Shown piece after piece: positions 33,681 through 42,670 of a stretch of DNA of 64,000 bases (position 1 is the stretch's first letter; each line of letters begins with the position of its first letter). Source of the stretch: Nitrospira sp. (GTDB taxonomy: Bacteria; Nitrospirota; Nitrospiria; Nitrospirales; Nitrospiraceae); the NCBI GenBank assembly GCA_015903945.1, contig JABMDL010000010.1:55636-119635 (forward strand), in the 5' to 3' direction. The translations under genes and the position numbers were made by a program. Under the pieces are notes generated by a model. The model was not told where the DNA came from, ran no database searches, and saw only the letters and a program-made list of their open reading frames with translations.

Positions 33681-34034
33681 TCAGTGCTGCGCGATCACCG
33701 TTTTGTCTCTCAACCGTTTGCACTGCGTTTCATTCGTTCGAGCAATTGATCCAGTCGTTCGCGGTGAGGCGATTCCACGGAAATGAAACCCACCCCCCAC
33801 AAGATTGGGCCGGTTCCAGCGTATTCCCGCTCGCGCGACAAGAATAGGGACCTCTCCTCCGGCTATCTCAATACGCAGCGAGATCTGCATACCGGCATAG
33901 ACCTGCGCGTTTGTCTCGATGCGACAGCCGCCCTTCGACAAATCCACGATCGTACCAGCCCATTCGTTTCGAGAAGAGCCGGACAGGACACTTTGAAGCC
34001 TCACTGGAAAACGCTGGTACCGGCGAAGATCCAT
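33681..34034 (-). CDS. PilZ-domain protein with apparent frameshift
   Basis: PilZ domains bind cyclic di-GMP. The N-terminal RYQRFPVRL holds the RxxxR-type motif and DLSKGGCRIE is the (D/N)xSxxG motif, so binding residues are present. After LVGGG the annotated frame runs into unlikely sequence (ASPRTTGSIARTNETQ). If one G is removed from the six-G run (33793-33798, C on the plus strand), the frame continues as VGVGFISVESPHRERLDQLL and stops at 33710, which is the normal PilZ end, giving about 107 residues. Either a base-calling error or a real phase-type frameshift. Confidence 0.8.
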   Translation of the reverse strand: MDLRRYQRFPVRLQSVLSGSSRNEWAGTIVDLSKGGCRIETNAQVYAGMQISLRIEIAGGEVPILVARAGIRWNRPNLVGGGFHFRGIASPRTTGSIARTNETQCKRLRDKTVIAQH

Positions 34035-34045
34035 GGCTCGCCCTC

Positions 34046-34453
34046 TCAGTACCCTCGTCCGGTGCTGCCCCCGCGCCCCATCCGGTCGAGCGGCAACGCT
34101 TCGTATCGCTGCTTCACATCAGGATGTTCGTTGAGATAGCGTTTCACTGCCGCGTCATCGGCGAAGATGTCTCGGCTCCGCCCACGATAGTCCTCCAGCG
34201 TCAGGCCGTGCTTCGACAACAGCGCCGTCAGTTTCGCATTGATGTCCGCCCCCATCGCTTTCATCTGTTCCTGGGACGGCCGCTGCCCTTCGCCGAATCG
34301 CTCGCCTCCCTGGAAGTAATTCATCATCATCTCACCGATTTCAATACGAGCATTCACGAATTGTTCCACCTCGGCCGGCTCAGCGGCCAACCCCGTCTCT
34401 GCAAACAACACCGCGCCCAATATGCCGCCCATGATATGACGCCCCAGATTCAT
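34046..34453 (-). CDS. Exported hypothetical protein
   Basis: 135 residues with a signal peptide (IMGGILGAVLFAETGLAAE), then a helical, Met- and Glu-rich domain (EIGEMMMNYFQGGERFGEG) and a Gly/Arg-rich end (RMGRGGSTGRGY). An AAGGGGAG ribosome site precedes the ATG. Family not recognised. Confidence 0.65.
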   Translation of the reverse strand: MNLGRHIMGGILGAVLFAETGLAAEPAEVEQFVNARIEIGEMMMNYFQGGERFGEGQRPSQEQMKAMGADINAKLTALLSKHGLTLEDYRGRSRDIFADDAAVKRYLNEHPDVKQRYEALPLDRMGRGGSTGRGY

Positions 34454-34616
34454 AACCCTGCTCCCCTTTTGATGGTAATGGTAATAGTTAAATACTCCGG
34501 CCTCGGCTAACGCGGCATCTTATCACTCTGGCGGCACAACTTGCAGGCCGAGCCTTCACAGTCGCAAATCCGCTCCAATACCCCGAGTGGACAATCGTTA
34601 CCCTCATGGCGATAGC

Positions 34617-35837
34617 CTACGCCGTTCGCGAATCAGTTCCGCCGACCGGATACAGAACTAGCCCCCCGATTGCAAGGAGACAGAAGACGGCGCCGGCCCA
34701 GAACGTGGAAGATGGGCCCAATTGATCCCAGAGCAATCCCGCCAAGACACTGGCAACCAGCATGGCAACTCCACACGCGAGATTGAAGATTCCATAGGCC
34801 GTCCCTCTTAGATCGGCCGGCGCATGCTCCGCTATCATGGCAGCCAGCAAACCTTGCGTTATCCCCATATGCATCCCCCAGAGCCCCACGCCTACGACCG
34901 CGATGCCCCAGTTCCCGGCCGCAGCAAGCACGCCATCCGCCGCGATGAGCACCAACAATCCAAACCCCAGCAGCTTGCCGTGGCTCACGTGATCCGCCAG
35001 TCTGCCGAACGGATAGGCCGTAGTCGCATACACGAGGTTCATGGCGACCATGACGAGCGGGGCAAATGCGATCGACATTCCGACTTGCTGGGCACGCAGG
35101 ACGAGAAAGGCCTCGCTGAATCGAGCCAGGGTAAACACCGCTCCGATACCGACCACCCACCAATAGGCTCGACTCAGGCTGGCAAGATTCTTCGCGGTGA
35201 TCGGGTTGATCCCTTTATGAACTTTGCTCGACTCAGGCTCCTGTACGCCGAATTGCAGCAGCGCCACGGCCATCAGCCCCGGCACGACGGCGACCCAAAA
35301 AACTGCCCGGAAATCATCGGCCCAGAGCAGCATCAACGCCACCGCCAGCACGGGGCCGAGAAAGGCGCCGACAGTATCAAGCGATTGCCGCAATCCGAAC
35401 GCGGCTCCTCGCAGCGGTGGAGGCGTGATGTCGGCGACCAGCGCATCACGCGGCGCACCCCGCACGCCTTTTCCCACCCGATCCAACAGACGCGCGATCA
35501 CCACAAGCCCCAGGCTTGAAGACATGGCGAATAGCGGCTTGGTCAATGCGCTCAATGCGTAGCCGAAAAGAGCCAGCGGCTTCCGTCGTCCCAGATAATC
35601 GCTCAGGGCGCCGGAAAAGACCTTAACGATCAAGGCAATGGATTCGGCAAGGCCCTCCACGATTCCAACGGCAATGGCACCGGTGCCGAGGGTTGTGACC
35701 ATGAATAGAGGCAGGAGGCTATGGATCATCTCTGACGAGACGTCCATCAAGAGGCTGACAAACCCCAGCGCCCAGACGCCTGACGGGATCCGACCAGGCC
35801 GGTGATCTGAACAAAACGTGATGAAGAGGGGCTTCAC
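34617..35837 (-). CDS. Major facilitator superfamily transporter
   Basis: 406 residues with about twelve membrane helices. The MFS loop motif after helix 2 is SGALSDYLGRRKPLALFG, and helix 4 has ARLLDRVGKGVRGAPRDALVAD, a pattern common in Nitrospira/proteobacterial MFS proteins of unknown substrate. The second half repeats the pattern (AYPFGRLADHVSHGKLLGFG). Substrate not predictable. It stands between the hypothetical exported protein and the lipoprotein cluster, all on the minus strand. Confidence 0.88.
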   Translation of the reverse strand: MKPLFITFCSDHRPGRIPSGVWALGFVSLLMDVSSEMIHSLLPLFMVTTLGTGAIAVGIVEGLAESIALIVKVFSGALSDYLGRRKPLALFGYALSALTKPLFAMSSSLGLVVIARLLDRVGKGVRGAPRDALVADITPPPLRGAAFGLRQSLDTVGAFLGPVLAVALMLLWADDFRAVFWVAVVPGLMAVALLQFGVQEPESSKVHKGINPITAKNLASLSRAYWWVVGIGAVFTLARFSEAFLVLRAQQVGMSIAFAPLVMVAMNLVYATTAYPFGRLADHVSHGKLLGFGLLVLIAADGVLAAAGNWGIAVVGVGLWGMHMGITQGLLAAMIAEHAPADLRGTAYGIFNLACGVAMLVASVLAGLLWDQLGPSSTFWAGAVFCLLAIGGLVLYPVGGTDSRTA

Positions 35838-35847
35838 CGCCGACGCC

Positions 35848-36471
35848 TTATTCTACCGATCGGCCCTGTAGAAATAGGCTCTGCTCCAAGGTGCGGAAGA
35901 AATGCTGGTACGGGGCTGGATCTTCGACAGCACGCAGGTAATATTGGGCACTGGCGCGCACGACGAGTTGGGCGTCGTTCCGCTTGCGGACGGTCGCCGT
36001 GAACCGCACGAGATTGCTCCGGTGATGGAACGGCCCCCATGTGCGGTAATTGCGATTGAGCACGAGCAGCGCGTCTGGCCGATACAGCAAATAGCTCAGG
36101 TCGCCCCCATAAATCTGTTCGTTCTCGACATATTTTTTCCCGGACACGACACCCAGGTCTTCGTCGAGTACCTCCACCTTGAAGTCCAAGTCTTGCATGG
36201 TGGAGAGGATCGCGGCCAACATTCGCTGCCGATCCATGGTGTCAAAGGCCCTTGATTGGGCGGCGCGGATCTTGACCTGGCTATCGTCGGAGAGCCAAAT
36301 CTGCTCTCGCGAGTCCCACTGGTTGTCATGCCGCAATTCGTAGGGCATCGGGCAGCCCTGCAACAGCAGACAGAGCAGCCCGCCGAACGCGAGCCCCAGG
36401 CGGCTCCTCACTCCGGCAACCAGCCGATCATACCCCTCGTGAGTCAGCACGGCAGCCCTCGCGCGGATCAT
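35848..36471 (-). CDS. Lipoprotein of a tandem paralogue family
   Basis: 207 residues; signal with lipobox (GLLCLLLQGC, Cys near residue 40) after an unusually long N-terminus, so a later start is possible. The mature part shares with the next two genes the pattern IRAAQSRAFDTMDRQRMLAAILSTMQDLDFKVEVLDEDLGVV and ends PYQHFFRTLEQSLFL. Its ATG overlaps the stop of the upstream gene (ATGA), so translation is coupled. Outer-membrane or periplasmic role; function unknown. Confidence 0.75.
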   Translation of the reverse strand: MIRARAAVLTHEGYDRLVAGVRSRLGLAFGGLLCLLLQGCPMPYELRHDNQWDSREQIWLSDDSQVKIRAAQSRAFDTMDRQRMLAAILSTMQDLDFKVEVLDEDLGVVSGKKYVENEQIYGGDLSYLLYRPDALLVLNRNYRTWGPFHHRSNLVRFTATVRKRNDAQLVVRASAQYYLRAVEDPAPYQHFFRTLEQSLFLQGRSVE

Positions 36472-36902
36472 TGTTTGCCGACGAATAGTGATCGCTCCAG
36501 CGTGGCAAAGAAATTCTGATAGACCTTAGGGTCTTCGATGGGCTTGTTGTTGTAGATGGCGTTGGCGCGGATCGTCATCCGGCCCTCGGCTTCGGGCCGG
36601 ACGGTGACGGTCACCCCCACGACATCGTAGAAGTTCGGTTCGGCAAAGCGCGCAGCCGTGACCAATCCCAAGGACTCATTGGCCCGCTCGATGATGAATC
36701 CCAGGTCCTGCAAGGCAGCGATCACGCCGCGCATGGCCGTTTGTCGGTCTTTCACATCGAAAGATCGAGTCTGCACGCTCCGGATCTTCATCTGCGCCTC
36801 GGTCGGTGCAAGCAAGTCCTGGCTCGGCTGGGGTGCGGCACAGCCTTGCGCAACAGCTAACAGGGCAGCAGCAAACATTCCGATCAGGTTCCCTTGTGTC
36901 AT
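36468..36902 (-). CDS. Lipoprotein, tandem paralogue
   Basis: About 144 residues. Lipobox in AAALLAVAQGC (Cys near residue 21). The domain begins IRSVQTRSFDVKDRQTAMRGVIAALQDLGFIIERANESLGLVTA and ends VYQNFFATLERSLFVGKQ, parallel to its two neighbours. The start is the ATG at 36902; the frame is open to 37046, but that part lacks a signal sequence and overlaps the gene before. Probable operon with 35848-36471 and 36916-37512. Confidence 0.78.
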   Translation of the reverse strand: MTQGNLIGMFAAALLAVAQGCAAPQPSQDLLAPTEAQMKIRSVQTRSFDVKDRQTAMRGVIAALQDLGFIIERANESLGLVTAARFAEPNFYDVVGVTVTVRPEAEGRMTIRANAIYNNKPIEDPKVYQNFFATLERSLFVGKQ

Positions 36903-36915
36903 GATAGCCTCACCG

Positions 36916-37512
36916 TCAGAGTGCAAACGGCTCCAAAAATACTGCTTTGGACAGTTTGGCGAAGAAGGTCTGATACAGCACGGGGTCGCGCAGCATTTCC
37001 ATCCGCTGCTCGCCCGGTGGGATCGCCTGCCGGCCGGCAGACCCATTCCCTTTCCAAATGACGCGGTAAAACACGACCCTGACTTCCTGGCGCGTGGCCT
37101 CAGGGTTGACAGGCTTGGTGATCAGCGTGGCAGCAATTTTTTGATGCAGATCCACGGGTATGACGATCGGAGGCTGCTGTGCGAGTATCAGCCCGGTACT
37201 CAGGAGAAAGACGAGGAAGCGGGTGATGTCCTGACCATGTTCCCGGGCGCTTCGCTCCTTCGTTGCCCGCAAAAAGCCCACCTCCCGCACACTTTCCTCA
37301 ACCTGAAACCCCAAATCTTGCAGGACGGCGGCCGATGCGGACAGTAGCTCGGCTTCGTCCCTTGTTTCAAAACCGCGGGTTTGCATGGCCCGGTTGGCGG
37401 CGCTCTCGGGGTTTAACTGGAACAACTCCTCTGGCTGCGTATGCGCGACACACCCCGCCATCTGACCCGCAAGAATCAGGCAACCCACCGCCATGAGCCA
37501 TCGCCGCATCAC
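36916..37512 (-). CDS. Lipoprotein, tandem paralogue with extra hydrophobic segment
   Basis: 198 residues; signal with lipobox (AVGCLILAGQMAGC, Cys near residue 21). Shares AMQTRGFETRDEAELLSASAAVLQDLGFQVEESVREVGFL and the ending LYQTFFAKLSKAVFL with the two genes after it. It adds a hydrophobic stretch (ITRFLVFLLSTGLILAQQ) in the middle, which may be a membrane helix or buried strand. Function unknown. Confidence 0.75.
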   Translation of the reverse strand: MMRRWLMAVGCLILAGQMAGCVAHTQPEELFQLNPESAANRAMQTRGFETRDEAELLSASAAVLQDLGFQVEESVREVGFLRATKERSAREHGQDITRFLVFLLSTGLILAQQPPIVIPVDLHQKIAATLITKPVNPEATRQEVRVVFYRVIWKGNGSAGRQAIPPGEQRMEMLRDPVLYQTFFAKLSKAVFLEPFAL

Positions 37513-37528
37513 CGTGCCCAGGCCTCAG

Positions 37529-37921
37529 CTAGAACTGCGTCGCGTTATAGGCAAAATCGCGGACCTTTTTGTCCTCGTCATACTTGATGATGATTGTGAG
37601 GGTGCGCTGCCGCTGCGAACTGGAACTGTCCCGTGCGGCGGCACCGAGGATGATGATCCCGGCAAAGGATGACCTGGACGTGTCAACCCGATCGGTGGAC
37701 ACCTTGTCATAGATCCACACCTCGCGTCGCTTCTCATCCGTCGTGACGATGTTGGGACTGCCGAGCAGTTCCGCGACCTGAGACGCCGGCATCCCGACTT
37801 TGACCTCACCCTGTACTTTCCCGACAGTCAGCCGATCTTCTTTGATTTCGGCCTGCCCGCCCACACATCCCGCTGTCGCCACCATGAGGCACACACCCAC
37901 TGCAATCCATGTCTGTTTCAT
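37529..37921 (-). CDS. Lipoprotein with BamE/SmpA-like domain
   Basis: About 130 residues; lipobox in GVCLMVATAGC (Cys near residue 19). The sequence GEVKVGMPASQVAELLGSPNIVTTDEKRREVWIYD has the GMxxxQVxxLLGxP..W.Y pattern of the SmpA/BamE fold, used in outer-membrane assembly factors. The start is the ATG at 37921, preceded by GGAGGG. It is the first gene of the four-lipoprotein cluster. Confidence 0.8.
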   Translation of the reverse strand: MKQTWIAVGVCLMVATAGCVGGQAEIKEDRLTVGKVQGEVKVGMPASQVAELLGSPNIVTTDEKRREVWIYDKVSTDRVDTSRSSFAGIIILGAAARDSSSSQRQRTLTIIIKYDEDKKVRDFAYNATQF

Positions 37922-38005
37922 TGGTTTCCCTCCTCGGACATAATCCACACTTGTGTTGATGCAGACTCTCGTCTGCAACGAGACCGTTTCACGGCAAAGA
38001 ACTAC

Positions 38006-39460
38006 TCAGGATCCTTCCTCCTCCTGACCGTCGTCGTAGGGAGAGGGAATGCCGTAGCGCTTGCATTTCTCCCAGAGCGCCTTACGGGACAGCCCCAAGA
38101 TTTTCGCGCCGGTCGTGCGACTGCCATCGACCCGTTCCAGCACGGAGACGATGTAGTCTTTCTCGAAAACTTCCCGTGCCTCAGCGAGCGTCGTCAACGG
38201 CCCATCGGCCTTCTTCTTGCCGCCGGTCAGGCCCTCACTGCAAAAGCCACACGACTCTTGGGGGATGCCGCCGAGATAGGGACAGGACTGGAACCCGCAG
38301 AGATCCTCCGGTCGAATCGATCCCCGCTCGTGCCCGAGCGCCACTGCCCGCTCGACCATGTTGACCAACTCGCGCACATTTCCTGGATAGGAATACCGGA
38401 GCAGCAGTTCGCGGGCCGGCGGGGAAAAGCCCTTCAGCTTCTTGTTGAGTTTTCCCGAGCAGGCATCGAGCACGTGCTCGGCAATTACCAGAATGTCTTC
38501 TTGTCGTTCTCTCAGTGGTGGGACGATGACTTGCACGACATTGAGCCGATAATAGAGATCCTCGCGGAACCGGCCTTGCGCCACCTCTTTGCGCAGATCT
38601 TTTTGCGTGGCGCACACCAGGCGGACGTCCGCGTCGATCGTATCATTCCCGCCTACGCGCTCAAACTTCCGCTCCTGCAAAACCCGCAGCAGTTTCACCT
38701 GAACCACCGGCGACAGTTCTCCGATTTCGTCGAGAAACAAGGTGCCCCGATGGGCCAGTTCGAAACGTCCCCGCCGCTGGCGTAGCGCACCGGTGAAGGC
38801 GCCTTTCTCATGACCGAACAACTCGGCCTCCAGCAATGTCTCCGGCAACGCCGCACAGCTGACTTTGATCAGCGGCTGATCCCGCCTCGGGCTGTTCTGA
38901 TGGACTGCGTTGGCCACCAATTCTTTGCCCGTTCCACTCTCACCCAGGATCAGCACCGTCGAATCAGTGGCCGCTACCAGCTTGATCTTGTCCAGCACCC
39001 CGCGCATTCGGCTGTTCGCCCCCAAAATGCCGTTGAAGCTGAACTTGTCCTCTAAGGTCGCTTTCAGATCCTGATTCTCTCGGCGCAAGGTGACGACGCG
39101 GGCAACCCGTTCGACGATCAGCAGCAGTTCATCCATCTGAAACGGCTTGGTCAGGTAATCCACTGCGCCCAACTTCATCGCACCCACCGCGGTTTCCACC
39201 GACCCATGCGCCGTAATCACGATCACATCTGTATCCGGGGATTTGTCTTTCGCCGCTTTGAGCACGGCCAGTCCGTCGGCTCCGGGCAATCGCAGGTCGG
39301 TGATGACCAAGTCGAACGTGTGCTTCCAAATGGCCTCCACGCCTTCGGTGCCGGACCCCGCCGCGTACACATCGTAGCCAACGGCCTCCAGCGCATCCAC
39401 CATCGAAAGCCGCATCAACGGCTCGTCATCCACTAAGAGGATGGACAGTCCCTTCATCAT
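38006..39460 (-). CDS. Sigma-54-dependent response regulator (NtrC family)
   Basis: 484 residues. Receiver domain with phospho-acceptor Asp in [14 protein letters not shown] near residue 55; AAA+ domain with Walker A GESGTGKE near 170, the sigma-54 contact loop GAFTGA near 222 and Walker [13 protein letters not shown]-terminal Fis-type HTH ([20 protein letters not shown]). Between AAA+ and HTH there are four cysteines, C388, C393, C404 and C407 (Cys-x4-Cys-x10-Cys-x2-Cys), which could hold a metal. It overlaps the end of the sensor kinase gene (ATGA), so the two form one two-component system. Targets unknown. Confidence 0.93.
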   Translation of the reverse strand: MMKGLSILLVDDEPLMRLSMVDALEAVGYDVYAAGSGTEGVEAIWKHTFDLVITDLRLPGADGLAVLKAAKDKSPDTDVIVITAHGSVETAVGAMKLGAVDYLTKPFQMDELLLIVERVARVVTLRRENQDLKATLEDKFSFNGILGANSRMRGVLDKIKLVAATDSTVLILGESGTGKELVANAVHQNSPRRDQPLIKVSCAALPETLLEAELFGHEKGAFTGALRQRRGRFELAHRGTLFLDEIGELSPVVQVKLLRVLQERKFERVGGNDTIDADVRLVCATQKDLRKEVAQGRFREDLYYRLNVVQVIVPPLRERQEDILVIAEHVLDACSGKLNKKLKGFSPPARELLLRYSYPGNVRELVNMVERAVALGHERGSIRPEDLCGFQSCPYLGGIPQESCGFCSEGLTGGKKKADGPLTTLAEAREVFEKDYIVSVLERVDGSRTTGAKILGLSRKALWEKCKRYGIPSPYDDGQEEEGS

Positions 39461-42400
39461 CTCTTCTCCACCAACACGCGCTCACGGGATACGGGCAGAC
39501 AGAGCGTAAACGTCGTGCCCTTGCCAACTTCGCTCTCCACCAAGATCTTGCCGCCATGGCGTTCCATAATCCCGAGGTTCACGGAAAGCCCCAGCCCCGT
39601 CCCTTCCCCTTCGCCTTTCGTTGTAAAGAACGGATCGAACACGCGCGGCAACACCGAAGCGGGAATTCCCGATCCCGTATCGCTGACTTCAACCCGGCAG
39701 ATGCCCTCGGCCACGGAGGTCCGGATCGTCAGCAAACCTCCGCGCTTCATGGCCTGCACGGCGTTCAAAATCAGATTCATCAACACCTGCTCGATCATGT
39801 GGCGATCCACCATGACGTGGGGCAGACCTTGTCCCAAGCGAGTCTCCAATGTGATGCGATTGGGCGCGAATAAATGTGTCGTCAGGAGCAGCACTTGGTC
39901 GACGATCCCGTTGATGTCAGCAGGGCTGAATTCCGGCTCATGTTGCTGCGAGAAGTCGAGGAGCTGTCGCACGATCTTCTGCACTCGGCGAACGCCGTGC
40001 TCCATAGAGGCCCAATACTCCTCCTGGCGCGCCGCGGACACTCCACCCTTCCGCAAATTGTAGAGACAGTTGAGAATACCGCCGAGCGGGTTGTTGATTT
40101 CGTGCGCCACCCCGGCGGCCAATTTCCCGACGGACGCCAGTTTCTCAGAGTTGCGGATCTGCTGCTCCAGTTTTTTCGTGTCCGTCATGTCGCGCGCAAT
40201 GCCGAGCACACCGAGGATTTCCCCATCCGCTCCCTGCAGCGGCGACACGCTGACCATGACCGTGCGGACCTCACCCAGGCGGGTGACCACTTCGACTTCA
40301 TAGACCTGCTTGGCGCCGATATCCAACGAACTCTTCAGCCTACGGCCTCGGTGGCGACGGGAGAGCAAGGAGAGATACGGACGTCCCAGGAGATCCTCCT
40401 TGCGGTAGCCCCAGGTGTCGACTTTGCTGTTGACGTAGGTAAATCGCTGCTCTTGGTCGAGCGTGTAGATGACATCGTTGGCGTTTTCTAGCAAATTCTC
40501 CAAATACTGTTTCGTCTGCTCGATCTCTTCGGTCCGCTCTCGGACTTTCGACTCGAGACCCTCCCGATATGACTCCAGCTGGCGCTCGAGTTTTTTCCGA
40601 TCCGTAATGTCCCGGAGCTGTACCATCACCAACGTGCGATCGGCGTCTCCAACCTGAATCAGATCCATTTCGACCGATGTCTCCACCCCTCCGGCATGGC
40701 ATACGGTCAATTCCTGCGTGGGAACCCGTTGGTAGGCTGCGCCGGCCTCGCGCAGCCGATCCGCAAAGGCCTGGCGGTCCTTGACCGGCACGATATCGAG
40801 CACGCTCCGCCCGATGACGCTTGCCTCTGTATACCCCAGCACCTGCTCTTCCCGTTTATTGACGGCAACAACCGTCCCATCGGCATTGACCATAAAGACC
40901 GAGTCGGCCACCTGATCGAACAGGGCTTTGTACCGAGCCTGTGACGCGACTAGCTCGTGCGTGCGCTCCGACACCGCCTGTTCCAGTCCCGAGGTATAGC
41001 GGCGCAGTTCCTGCTCTAATCGACGACGCTCCGTCACATCCCGGACAAACGCACGCGAATGAACCAGCCCACCGTGTGCCTGATCGAACAACGCCGTGGC
41101 ATGGATCTCCACATCGATCGGACAACCATCCTTCGCCAGCAGCACCGTGTCCATCGATCCCTGCCCTTGGGCGACCAACCGCTCGAGAAACTGCAGCACC
41201 ACCGCTTCATTCCCGCGCGGCACCAGATCCCAGAGTTTCAGGGCCAGCATCTCGTCGAACGTATACCCCAGCTTGTCGAGGCCCGTTTTATTGACATGCA
41301 CGAACCGGCCGCTGCGGTCCAACTGATAGATCATCTCCGGCGAATGTTCGATGAGGTCGCGGTACCGCTCCTCCAATCGCCGCACCTCCTCCATCCGCTG
41401 CTCGATTTGGCCGAACGAACGTTGAAGATTGCAGGCCATCTGGTTGAACGCCTCAGCAAGCCGCTCGATTTCATCTCCAGTTTTCAGCTCCAACCGCTGT
41501 TCCAAGCGGCCGCTCCCGATCTCCTGGACTCCGTCGTGCAACAGGCGGATAGGTTTAGCGATCCGCCTGGCCACGGCCACTCCCGTCCCACACAGCACTG
41601 CAAGCACAATCCCCCCAAACACCATGACCTTGGCCATCAACGCGCCGAGCGGCGCGAAGGTTTCCCCTGGATCTTGGCGCACCACCGTCACCCAGGTCTT
41701 GCCGCCGATGCTCCCCGGCGCAAGACCGTCGGCGAATCGAACCGGCGCGAAACCGATCAAGGCATCCTTCCTTCCGTGCGAATCGTCGGCGGCTTCGCCC
41801 CATCCTGACTTCAAGGATCCGAGCAGGCTGCCGAAGTCTGCCGTCAGCGTATGGGCTTCGGGAGCCAAGACCGGACACATCACCAAGGTCCCGTCTGAAT
41901 TGAACAGCATGGCATGGCCGGTTGAGCCGAATACCACTTCGGCGATCGACTGGAACAGAGTGTCGCGGCGCAGTAAAATCGTCACCGCTCCGATCACACC
42001 CTGCTGTTGGTCATCCATGATTGGCGCCGCCACAACAACGACATGGGTTCCAAAAGCCGGTTCGAAGATCATCTCTCCGACGTAAGGCTGCCGGCTGCCC
42101 CCTTTCACCACCGCCTGCCACCAGGCTGTCTTGGCATATGAATAGTCCACTTGCGGAATGGAACTGACCACCAGCGCACCCTCGCCGTCCGTCACCAGAA
42201 TCCCGACGTAATCCGATTTCCGAATTTCATGCCATCGGATCAGAAAATTGGTGACGATCCGGTTGACAAAGAGCGGAAACTCGCTGCGTTTATCGCGCTG
42301 TCCCCACCGCTGCTGCCAGTCCCTGATGATTTCCAGGATGCTGTTCTCGTCTTTGCCTTCGTAACTACGGTTCGCTTCCGAGACGGCCGTACGGAGGAAG

Positions 42401-42633
42401 GGGGTGGTCGCCAGCTGCTGCGCCTCATTCATGCCGCGGGTGACATGCATTTCGATGCGGCGGGCGGCTTCGACGGCGGCTTCCTTGAAATTCGCTCCGG
42501 TCGCCTCGCGCACCGCGCGGCGTTCTTCCACGTAGATAAGAATCAGAAGGAGAGTCAGCGGAAGGAGACCGACCAGCACGATCGCCGCGATGATCTTTCG
42601 CTGGAGGCTGTGAGACCGGCTCCAGAGTGCCAT
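39457..42633 (-). CDS. Multi-PAS membrane sensor histidine kinase
   Basis: 1058 residues. Order: membrane helix (IIAAIVLVGLLPLTLLLILIY), a periplasmic double-Cache-like sensing domain to about residue 330, a second helix, HAMP (RIAKPIRLLHDGVQEIGSG..DEIERLAEAFNQM), three PAS domains (near 425, 560 and 690; GYTEASVIGRSVLDI is typical), HisKA with VAHEINNPLGG near 830 and an ATPase domain ending GEGTGLGLSVNLGIMERHGG. Such kinases sense small molecules outside the membrane and signals at the PAS sites. The partner is the NtrC-type regulator downstream. Confidence 0.92.
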   Translation of the reverse strand: MALWSRSHSLQRKIIAAIVLVGLLPLTLLLILIYVEERRAVREATGANFKEAAVEAARRIEMHVTRGMNEAQQLATTPFLRTAVSEANRSYEGKDENSILEIIRDWQQRWGQRDKRSEFPLFVNRIVTNFLIRWHEIRKSDYVGILVTDGEGALVVSSIPQVDYSYAKTAWWQAVVKGGSRQPYVGEMIFEPAFGTHVVVVAAPIMDDQQQGVIGAVTILLRRDTLFQSIAEVVFGSTGHAMLFNSDGTLVMCPVLAPEAHTLTADFGSLLGSLKSGWGEAADDSHGRKDALIGFAPVRFADGLAPGSIGGKTWVTVVRQDPGETFAPLGALMAKVMVFGGIVLAVLCGTGVAVARRIAKPIRLLHDGVQEIGSGRLEQRLELKTGDEIERLAEAFNQMACNLQRSFGQIEQRMEEVRRLEERYRDLIEHSPEMIYQLDRSGRFVHVNKTGLDKLGYTFDEMLALKLWDLVPRGNEAVVLQFLERLVAQGQGSMDTVLLAKDGCPIDVEIHATALFDQAHGGLVHSRAFVRDVTERRRLEQELRRYTSGLEQAVSERTHELVASQARYKALFDQVADSVFMVNADGTVVAVNKREEQVLGYTEASVIGRSVLDIVPVKDRQAFADRLREAGAAYQRVPTQELTVCHAGGVETSVEMDLIQVGDADRTLVMVQLRDITDRKKLERQLESYREGLESKVRERTEEIEQTKQYLENLLENANDVIYTLDQEQRFTYVNSKVDTWGYRKEDLLGRPYLSLLSRRHRGRRLKSSLDIGAKQVYEVEVVTRLGEVRTVMVSVSPLQGADGEILGVLGIARDMTDTKKLEQQIRNSEKLASVGKLAAGVAHEINNPLGGILNCLYNLRKGGVSAARQEEYWASMEHGVRRVQKIVRQLLDFSQQHEPEFSPADINGIVDQVLLLTTHLFAPNRITLETRLGQGLPHVMVDRHMIEQVLMNLILNAVQAMKRGGLLTIRTSVAEGICRVEVSDTGSGIPASVLPRVFDPFFTTKGEGEGTGLGLSVNLGIMERHGGKILVESEVGKGTTFTLCLPVSRERVLVEKR

Positions 42634-42670
42634 AATTTCACCACGGTGATTTGCTATTTCACCACCCAGT

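Noticed and set aside
34507..34632. Cys-rich minus-strand frame (NDCPLGVLERICDCEGSACK region)
   Set aside because: Looks protein-like, but it has no ATG, GTG or TTG start between the preceding stop and its end; perhaps a remnant.
37961..37976. Small hairpin gcagac/gtctgc between the NtrC-type regulator and the lipoprotein cluster
   Set aside because: Six-bp stem with no T-run; not a convincing terminator.
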